From: MGBC163016 sp964469815
GTDB lineage: Bacteria > Actinomycetota > Coriobacteriia > Coriobacteriales > Eggerthellaceae
Assembly (NCBI GenBank): GCA_964469815.1
Contig: CAYXZC010000033.1
Span: 1-20,862 of the forward strand
DNA: 20,862 nt
Direction of reading: 5' to 3'
The notes under the pieces: model-generated
The model's input: the letters and a program-made list of their open reading frames with translations, nothing else
What the model was told of the DNA's origin: nothing
Database searches by the model: none
Translations under genes and position numbers: made by a program
Shown here: positions 15,445 to 20,862 of the stretch, piece by piece
How the letters are laid out: each line of letters starts with the position of its first letter
Numbering within the stretch: the first letter of the stretch is position 1

Positions 15445-16701
15445 CTAGTCGCCTATGTATATATCCTCGATACGATTCAACTCTTCAGGCGTGTTCGCAT
15501 TGATGAAGCAACCTCCATGAGGCTCAACCTTCAACACTCGATCTTGGCTGAATTCCACAACCTTGAGACCCTCGCCTTCGAAGATACTCTGCACTCTGCT
15601 CTTCTTCTTCTCCAGAGCATCGAGCACAGCAGAAAGACAGGATTCACGCCTATACATCGCATGGAACGGCTCGAAACCGTGCTTGTTCACCGGAACCACG
15701 ATATCGGCCTCGAGAGTTGCCATTTCGATCGCTTCAGCTACCATCAAAGCGCCGCTTGCGAACACCATATCGCAAGCAACGACAGCCACATAAGGGCACG
15801 TTGCAGCTTCAAGCGCCGTGCAAAGCCCCGGTAGCGCTCCCCTGAAATCATATTTATCCGGGATGAGCCTGATATCGAGGTCGGGATAGACCTCGTGCAG
15901 GAATGCGAGCTTATCGCCTTCGTTCGTGGTGATGATGAGCTCGTCTGCAACAGGCGACACCCTATCGATCAGGTTGCAGATGAGCGGACGCCCGCAAAAC
16001 GGAACGGTGGCCTTCGACTGACCCATCCGCCTGCTCTCTCCGCCTGCTTGTATGACGACGCTCATGCGATGCCTGGAGAAATGATCGATGACGAAATCGC
16101 CGATCGACTCTATGTCATCCAGCGAGAATACCGGAATGCCGTATATCTGCGCCGCTCTTCTTGCCTTGTCTATGTCGGTAACTATGGCAACGGTGTTTCC
16201 CGCAGGCATCTTGTCGCGAATATCGTTCGCGAATTCATGGGGAACATCACGCGCCGCCTGCACGGTGTCCTCCTCAAGCGAAACACCGGCAGATGCCGAT
16301 GCGAAGAAGACGTCAGCCACAGCCGCATCGGCTTCATTGGCGTTGCGCATTATCTCTATAGTCGGAAGGCCGCTCTTGCGATACCCCTCCACGATGATTA
16401 TGTCATGCCCGGGCATCGATTCGACTATATCCGCGCATTCCACTTCATGATCCAACGTCTTCACACGCGCCATCTTCGTAGGCGATGCGATGACCGTTTC
16501 GCTTGCTCCGGCGGCACGATGGCGATAGGAGTCCTTTCCGGGGTAGTCGATCTCGAAATCCTTATGGCTATGGTGCTTGATCGACCCTACATCCAAACCT
16601 TCTGACACGAGCTTTCCGATCAGCTTCTCCACAAGAGTGGTCTTCCCGGAATTATGGCGCCCAACGATGGCTATCGCCGGACTGGGGATATATACATCCA
16701 T
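15445..16701 (-). CDS. MobB-MobA fusion, molybdopterin-guanine dinucleotide biosynthesis
   Basis: A 418-aa two-domain protein. Residues 1-~205 are MobB: GTP-binding P-loop GRHNSGKTT (14-22), IKHHSHKDFEID (41-52) and IIVEGYRKSGLPTIE (102-116). From ~212 it is MobA, molybdenum cofactor guanylyltransferase, which joins GMP to molybdopterin: VIQAGGESRRMGQSKA (216-231), VACDMVF (308-314) and FEPFHAMYRR (343-352). All expected MobA sites are present, so both halves look active. The product is bis-MGD cofactor, used by DMSO-reductase-family enzymes that are abundant in Coriobacteriia. The ATG overlaps the recR stop by one base (TAATG), so it is translationally coupled to recR. No other molybdopterin gene is in the window. 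Confidence 0.93.
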   Translation of the reverse strand: MDVYIPSPAIAIVGRHNSGKTTLVEKLIGKLVSEGLDVGSIKHHSHKDFEIDYPGKDSYRHRAAGASETVIASPTKMARVKTLDHEVECADIVESMPGHDIIIVEGYRKSGLPTIEIMRNANEADAAVADVFFASASAGVSLEEDTVQAARDVPHEFANDIRDKMPAGNTVAIVTDIDKARRAAQIYGIPVFSLDDIESIGDFVIDHFSRHRMSVVIQAGGESRRMGQSKATVPFCGRPLICNLIDRVSPVADELIITTNEGDKLAFLHEVYPDLDIRLIPDKYDFRGALPGLCTALEAATCPYVAVVACDMVFASGALMVAEAIEMATLEADIVVPVNKHGFEPFHAMYRRESCLSAVLDALEKKKSRVQSIFEGEGLKVVEFSQDRVLKVEPHGGCFINANTPEELNRIEDIYIGD

Positions 16702-17297
16702 TACAACTCCCTACGGGTCTCCATTGCCCTTCCAAGCGTTATCTCGTCAGCGAATTCAAGATCGCCTCCCACAGGCAGACCGCTTGCAGGGCGAGTGACC
16801 TTTATCCCTAACGGCTTTATCAGTCTTGCAAGGTACGTGGCCGTCGTCTCGCCTTCGACATTGGGGTTAGTGGCGATGACTATCTCTTCTATGCTCTCAT
16901 CCGTCAAGCGAGCCATGAGCTGTTTGATCTTGAGCTCATCAGGCCCTATTCCCTCCATAGGGGAAAGCGCCCCTCCAAGAACATGGTAGATCCCGCTGTA
17001 GACGCCGGTACGCTCGATGGGAGGAATATCCCTTGGTTCGCTGACGACGCATATCACACTGGGATCCCGCCGAACGCTCGAGCAGATGTCGCAAAGCTCG
17101 CCTTCAGCATAATTGAAGCAGCGCGAGCAGAACCGTACGGTATCCTTCACCTCTTCGATAGCCTCTGCAAGGCGAATAGCGTCATCGCGATCGGCGTTCA
17201 GGATATGATAGGCCATCCGTTGTGCGGATTTCGGCCCTATTCCTGGAAGCTTCTCCAATTCATCGAGGAGCTTTTGTATCGCTGGCGCGGATTGCAT
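16701..17297 (-). CDS. recR: Recombination mediator protein RecR
   Basis: A 198-aa RecR, which with RecF/RecO loads RecA onto SSB-coated single-stranded DNA at gaps. It has the N-terminal helix-hairpin-helix (LPGIGPKSAQRMAYHIL, 17-33), a four-cysteine zinc finger (Cys57, 60, 69, 72) and a TOPRIM domain starting near residue 80 (VICVVSEPRDIPPIERTG). The C-terminal RPASGLPVGGDLEFADEITL completes the family pattern. Length is standard. It lies 21 nt downstream of ybaB, the usual order. Confidence 0.97.
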   Translation of the reverse strand: MQSAPAIQKLLDELEKLPGIGPKSAQRMAYHILNADRDDAIRLAEAIEEVKDTVRFCSRCFNYAEGELCDICSSVRRDPSVICVVSEPRDIPPIERTGVYSGIYHVLGGALSPMEGIGPDELKIKQLMARLTDESIEEIVIATNPNVEGETTATYLARLIKPLGIKVTRPASGLPVGGDLEFADEITLGRAMETRREL

Positions 17298-17318
17298 TCG
17301 CTTATCCGGATCGCAAGG

Positions 17319-17621
17319 CTAGAACGGAAGGTTCATTCCGCCCATGAGCGAGCTCATGCGCTCATTGCTGGTATCGCTCGCTTCACGAAGCGCCTCGTTC
17401 ACAGCGGCAACGATCATGTCCTCGAGCATCTCCACATCATCGGGATCCACGGCCTCAGGAGAGATCTTGATAGCCTTCAGGGACATATCTCCCATAACGG
17501 TCGCCTCGACCATACCGCCGCCGGTCGTTGCGCTGAATTCCATCTCAGCTATCTCAGCCTGCGCAGCCGCCGCATCACGTTGCATCTTCTGCGCCTGTTT
17601 CATCATCTTCTTCATATCCAT
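17319..17621 (-). CDS. ybaB: YbaB/EbfC family nucleoid-associated protein
   Basis: A 100-aa DNA-binding, dimeric nucleoid-associated protein. It starts with the typical Met/Lys/Gln-rich helix (MDMKKMMKQAQKMQRDAAAA), followed by FSATTGGGMVEATVMGD, the conserved beta segment, and a C-terminal helix with VNEALREASDTSNERM. The ATG has AAGGAG 5 nt upstream. It sits between dnaX and recR, its classical location. The gap of 123 nt to dnaX contains a possible promoter. Confidence 0.96.
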   Translation of the reverse strand: MDMKKMMKQAQKMQRDAAAAQAEIAEMEFSATTGGGMVEATVMGDMSLKAIKISPEAVDPDDVEMLEDMIVAAVNEALREASDTSNERMSSLMGGMNLPF

Positions 17622-17712
17622 GGGAGCTCCTTCTCTCCTTCGTTAGACTCTTTCGATCCAAGCCCATCATCCAGCAGGTGCATGGGCGATGCTTTCATAT
17701 GGTTGGAATGAG

Positions 17713-17740
17713 ATTTTACATTTCATACGGTTTTATTCAA
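17713..17740 (-). promoter_or_regulatory. Candidate promoter for ybaB-recR-mobBA-ferredoxin-thrE
   Basis: On the minus strand -35 TTGAAT (17740-17735) and -10 TAAAAT (17718-17713) are spaced 16 nt apart, immediately after the dnaX stop codon and about 85 nt before ybaB. It would allow expression of the five downstream genes apart from dnaX. No terminator hairpin is obvious after dnaX, so read-through is also likely. Confidence 0.5.
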
Positions 17741-17744
17741 GCGG

Positions 17745-19949
17745 TTACTCTATTTCTTCAAGAACCACTCCCTCGCCGAACATGGATGCGAGGTTGTCGC
17801 TTATCTCGCTCATGGTGGGTTCACTCGATCCTGCAGAAGAGCGCTTATCGGCAGCGCTTATTTGCGCATCGGTTTGCCTACTGCTATCAGACGCAGGCGG
17901 AATATCCTCGAACGCCTCGCGGGGAAGATAATCATCCGGCGCAAAACCGCCATCGAAGTCATCCTCAGGGACATCCGGCACAGAAGATGCGGAGCCTCTG
18001 GGTGCCGGCTGACCTTGTGAGCTTATCGCATCTTGCTGTTCGCGCAGCGGCTGGGCGCCCTCATGCGGCTGCCCCTGTGAAGCGCCTTGGAAAGAGGATG
18101 CTGGCTGTGATGAGCGCGCCACATCGGTCGAGGGTGATGTAGCAATCGAAGGCATTGCCGCATTTGCCGCATTTGCTGCGTTTGCAGCATTCGCGCCGCT
18201 CGCAGCGGTCAGGCTATCTGCGGCTTTCTCGCTCTGTGCTATCTCATAGGGAAGGCCGGCCAAACCGATGGATGATAATGCATTATCAAGAGCTTCTCTT
18301 GCCTCAGGCTTCTTCGCGGCATTGAAAGCGAACTTGTTCGCTGAAGAGAATTCGATCAGCAGCTTGCTTCCTCCATCGATAGCGCTGACGAAAGTGTTCA
18401 TGAAAAGAACGCCGTACGCTTCATTCTGCTTCTTGAGGTTCGAAAGGATATCATCCCAGACTTGCCCAATATCGCGTCCGTTAAGATCAGCGCGCCGAGC
18501 AGTCGATCCGGTTGAAGCCGCACACTCATGGCCGCCCTGAGCGCCATGAACGCCTTGCTCATTGTCGAGCACGCTCGGTTGCGCATCGCTGTCGATAACA
18601 GCTTGATCCTTCGGCTCAGAGAGACCCCTGTTGCCTTCGAGCGGCCGATCATCGCTTCCTTGATGCTGTTTCGCGCCTTGCGCAGATGACGCATCGGATC
18701 GCTGCTCGAGAGCAGCTTCGGCAGAAGGAGACGATGGGACTGGCTTGGCATCAGGCAGAGATGTACCGGATGAACGCATCTCCGCTTGCGCTGGGATCAC
18801 GGTCGAAGACGCACCACGCTCCAAAGCCTCCAGCCTCTCAGCAAGGGAGTCCAAAGTGATATCGGATTCCGGACGGACCATTCGCGTAAGTGCGATCTCG
18901 AAAGAGAGACGTTGGTTCGTCGAGGTCTTGAGCTCCGATATCAGATCACCCAGAACGCAGAGCAAACGAGCCAACCTATCAGACCCGAACCACACAAGCT
19001 CGGCTTCGAGTTCACGTCGTCCGGCCTCGGTCACCTCTAAAGCTACATCTGCACCGGCAAGGGACATCACATACATATCGCGCACATGCTCTGCCAGATC
19101 CTTCGTGATCTGCGCCAGATCGGCTCCTGTTTCAACATATTCGCTAGTCCATTTGAAGCATGCCGCAACATCACGCGTTCCGATCGCACGCACTATATCG
19201 GCAAGCTCGCTTGAATCGAGAGCGCCGAGCAGACGCTCAGCCTCAAGGGATGTGACGCTTCCATTGGAAAAGGTTATGAGCTGCTCCAAAGAGGTCAGCG
19301 CATCTCGCATGCCTCCCTGAGCTCTATGAGCGATAAGATCGAGAGCATCTCCTTCGAATTCGACCCCTTCCATCTCACAAATAGCACCCAAACGGCTTAT
19401 GAGCTCCTCGGAGGATATCCGGCGGAAATCGAACCGTTGGCATCTGGACTGGATGGTCTCCGGAACCTTCTGAGGATCGGTAGTGCATAGTATGAACACC
19501 ACATGATCCGGCGGCTCCTCCAGCGTCTTCAAAAGAGCGTTGAACGCCGCCACAGAGAGCATATGGACCTCGTCGATGATATAGACCTTGTATCGCCCAC
19601 GGGTGGGCGCATAGTTCACCCTGCCTATTATCTCTTCGCGCACATTCTCGACGCCCGTGCGGCTTGCCGCATCGAGCTCGTAAACATCGGGGTGCTCTCC
19701 AACAGCGATGAGGTTGCAATCCTCACAAGTTCCATCCGGATCTGGGGTCGGCCCCTTCTCGCACAAAAGCGCTTTTGCCAGCAGGCGAGCCGTGGTGGTC
19801 TTGCCCGTTCCGCGCGGACCTGTGAAAAGGTAGGCATGGCTTACCTTGTCGGTCTGTATCGCGTTGCGCAAAGTGCGCTCGATATGTTCCTGACCTACGA
19901 CATCTTCGAATGTCTGCGGACGATATTTCCTATAGAGCGCCTCTGCCAT
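17745..19949 (-). CDS. dnaX: DNA polymerase III subunit gamma/tau
   Basis: A 734-aa clamp-loader ATPase that opens the beta clamp and loads it at primed DNA; the tau form also ties polymerase to helicase. It opens with MAEALYRKYRPQTFEDVVGQ, then Walker A GPRGTGKT (44-51), Walker B IIDEVHML (124-131) and the arginine-finger SRC (168-170). Domain III follows, then a long low-complexity linker (Ser, Ala, Gln, Pro; ~390-500 and ~600-720) around a conserved block (VWDDILSNLKKQNEAYGVLF). The zinc module shows Cys63, Cys75 and Cys78 but Asp72 where the fourth Cys is expected. The ATG at 19949 is set by homology; the open frame continues 61 codons further upstream into dedA without family similarity. 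I see no A-rich slippery site for a gamma frameshift. Confidence 0.96.
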   Translation of the reverse strand: MAEALYRKYRPQTFEDVVGQEHIERTLRNAIQTDKVSHAYLFTGPRGTGKTTTARLLAKALLCEKGPTPDPDGTCEDCNLIAVGEHPDVYELDAASRTGVENVREEIIGRVNYAPTRGRYKVYIIDEVHMLSVAAFNALLKTLEEPPDHVVFILCTTDPQKVPETIQSRCQRFDFRRISSEELISRLGAICEMEGVEFEGDALDLIAHRAQGGMRDALTSLEQLITFSNGSVTSLEAERLLGALDSSELADIVRAIGTRDVAACFKWTSEYVETGADLAQITKDLAEHVRDMYVMSLAGADVALEVTEAGRRELEAELVWFGSDRLARLLCVLGDLISELKTSTNQRLSFEIALTRMVRPESDITLDSLAERLEALERGASSTVIPAQAEMRSSGTSLPDAKPVPSSPSAEAALEQRSDASSAQGAKQHQGSDDRPLEGNRGLSEPKDQAVIDSDAQPSVLDNEQGVHGAQGGHECAASTGSTARRADLNGRDIGQVWDDILSNLKKQNEAYGVLFMNTFVSAIDGGSKLLIEFSSANKFAFNAAKKPEAREALDNALSSIGLAGLPYEIAQSEKAADSLTAASGANAANAANAANAAMPSIATSPSTDVARSSQPASSFQGASQGQPHEGAQPLREQQDAISSQGQPAPRGSASSVPDVPEDDFDGGFAPDDYLPREAFEDIPPASDSSRQTDAQISAADKRSSAGSSEPTMSEISDNLASMFGEGVVLEEIE
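18152..18197. repeat. 9-nt tandem repeat in dnaX linker (Ala-Ala-Asn)
   Basis: Four to five imperfect 9-nt units of the form GCATTTGCC on the plus strand encode successive Ala-Ala-Asn triplets in the tau linker (ANAANAANAANAAM). The tract stays in frame and is probably a length-variable spacer. Confidence 0.7.
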
Positions 19950-19977
19950 AGCCTCTACGACCTCTTCCTGATCGTCT

Positions 19978-20760
19978 CTAACCTTCGATCTTCCCGTTGG
20001 ATGGGCTATCCTTGCCATCCCCGTCCGTTGCTGCATGCTTTGCCTTTGAACGAAGCTCCATCTCCTCAGCAAGCTCAGCTTCGTCAGCGGCAACACCGGT
20101 ATCCTTGCTGTTCTTACGTGATGATATCGCACTTTTCACCGCTGCAATAAAGGCAGGTGCCACCGAAACGGCAACGATGCCGAGAACGATGACCTCGAAA
20201 TGCTCCTGTACGAAGGGCACACCTCCGAAGAAATATCCAACCAATACGAAGAGGCTGACCCAGCTGATGCCACCGATGCAGTTCCAGATAGTGAATTTCC
20301 CGAAGTTCATATGCCCGGTACCCGCGATGAAAGGAGCGAATGTGCGGAAGAACGGCATGAAGCGCGTGATAACTATGGTAAGACCGCCGTATTTCGCGAA
20401 GAAATGATCGAGCTTGGCCATTCGCTCAGGCGTAAGAGCCTTCACTTTGCCCGAATCGATTATCCTGTGCCCCAAAAAGCGCGCTATCCAGTAATTCGAA
20501 GTGTTCCCAAGGATGGCGGCAGCATAGAAAACGATGAGGCTCACGCCCAGATTGAGCCCTCCCCCTTCAGCTGAGAAAACGCCTACGGCGAACAACAGGG
20601 AATCGCCCGGAAGGAACGGAAAGAACACCAATCCCGTTTCCACGAACACTATCAAAAAGAGCGGCGAATAGACCCATACAGGCCCCAGTGTGACTATCCA
20701 TCCGGCTATGAAGCCACGCGGATCCTTCAGAAGGTTGATGAAAAAATCGATTATCTCCAT
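19978..20760 (-). CDS. DedA family membrane protein
   Basis: A 260-aa DedA/SNARE-associated membrane protein. Members are proton-coupled lipid carriers implicated in flipping undecaprenyl phosphate or phosphatidylethanolamine and in membrane homeostasis. Recognisable parts are FVETGLVFFPFLPGDSLLF, then GNTSNYWIARFLG, then the signature RFMPFFRTFAPFIAGTGHM, with several hydrophobic helices and a charged, basic/acidic tail of ~55 residues. The start is placed at the ATG 20760 because AGGA lies 10 nt upstream; the ATG at 20769 would have only one base between Shine-Dalgarno and start. It lies between the SRP RNA and dnaX, 28 nt before dnaX, so dnaX is probably co-transcribed with it. Confidence 0.92.
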   Translation of the reverse strand: MEIIDFFINLLKDPRGFIAGWIVTLGPVWVYSPLFLIVFVETGLVFFPFLPGDSLLFAVGVFSAEGGGLNLGVSLIVFYAAAILGNTSNYWIARFLGHRIIDSGKVKALTPERMAKLDHFFAKYGGLTIVITRFMPFFRTFAPFIAGTGHMNFGKFTIWNCIGGISWVSLFVLVGYFFGGVPFVQEHFEVIVLGIVAVSVAPAFIAAVKSAISSRKNSKDTGVAADEAELAEEMELRSKAKHAATDGDGKDSPSNGKIEG

Positions 20761-20793
20761 GAGAGCCATTTCCTGTTCATGTCAACAGAAAGT

Positions 20794-20862
20794 GCCCCGA
20801 ATAAGCATGGGCGCTCGTCAGCGGTTCCTTATGGCTGCTTCCTCCCGGACCTGACCAGGTTC
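20794..20862 (-). ncRNA. ffs: Signal recognition particle RNA (small bacterial type), 3' part
   Basis: On the minus strand, 20856-20833 contains the invariant SRP domain IV core, GGTCAGGTCCGG followed by GAGGAAGCAGCC, which forms the symmetric and asymmetric loops bound by Ffh. The rest runs to about 20794, where GGGGCAC should pair with the 5' end of the RNA outside the window. The start is cut off by the right edge and the 3' end is approximate. Confidence 0.93.

Noticed and set aside
17745..19949. Programmed frameshift producing a short gamma form of DnaX
   Set aside because: No A AAA AAG-type heptamer or nearby stop in the -1 frame with a hairpin was found by eye near the end of domain III.
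19950..20132. 61-codon upstream extension of the dnaX reading frame
   Set aside because: It overlaps dedA and has no DnaX similarity; the family N-terminus MAEALYRKYRP begins exactly at 19949.

Overview
The window is a 20.9-kb stretch of chromosome from an actinobacterium, most likely class Coriobacteriia (Eggerthellaceae/Slackia/Cryptobacterium-like). The evidence is the 16S rRNA 5' end at the left edge (minus strand), moderate GC content, a SufC/SufB-only iron-sulfur module, a ThrE exporter, a MobB-MobA fusion and a cysteine-rich ferredoxin, all typical of anaerobic Coriobacteriia. The class is an inference from sequence memory; no search was run. I see no transposase, integrase, phage gene or CRISPR array.

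Left part (1-7.7 kb). A 16S rRNA gene runs off the left edge, preceded by a strong promoter with an A/T-rich upstream element and a boxB/boxA-like leader. Divergent from it lie cca (tRNA CCA-adding enzyme) and a UDG-superfamily deoxyinosine/hypoxanthine DNA glycosylase, overlapping by 4 nt. Converging on these is a two-gene sufC-sufB-like operon. A 340-bp gap with a structured leader precedes a two-gene transporter operon (CPA2-type cation:proton antiporter, then a DASS/SLC13-type anion transporter), which meets a single-domain rhodanese tail to tail.

Middle (7.7-12.8 kb). A stand-alone SRAP/YedK-type abasic-site protein and a Fic-domain protein converge. Next to fic is a small tRNA operon on the minus strand (tRNA-Gln(CTG), then tRNA-Glu(CTC)) with a clear promoter and intrinsic terminator; both genes encode CCA. 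On the plus strand follow a membrane-anchored polysaccharide deacetylase and an unrecognised three-helix membrane protein with a serine-rich tail, probably a cell-envelope pair.

Right part (12.8-20.9 kb). A long minus-strand block reads, in transcription order: SRP RNA (cut by the window edge), dedA, dnaX, ybaB, recR, mobB-mobA fusion, a ferredoxin with an apparent MvhD/FlpD-like centre, and thrE. SRP RNA-dnaX-ybaB-recR is a widely conserved bacterial order. The dedA insertion and the molybdenum-cofactor/ferredoxin/exporter extension are lineage-specific. A promoter candidate upstream of ybaB could separate ybaB-recR-mobBA-ferredoxin-thrE from dnaX.

Most of the window is core chromosome. The least explained parts are the ferredoxin with a central MvhD-like segment coupled to mobBA, the deacetylase/Ser-tail protein pair, the orphan Fic protein, and the SufCB pair without SufS/U/D.
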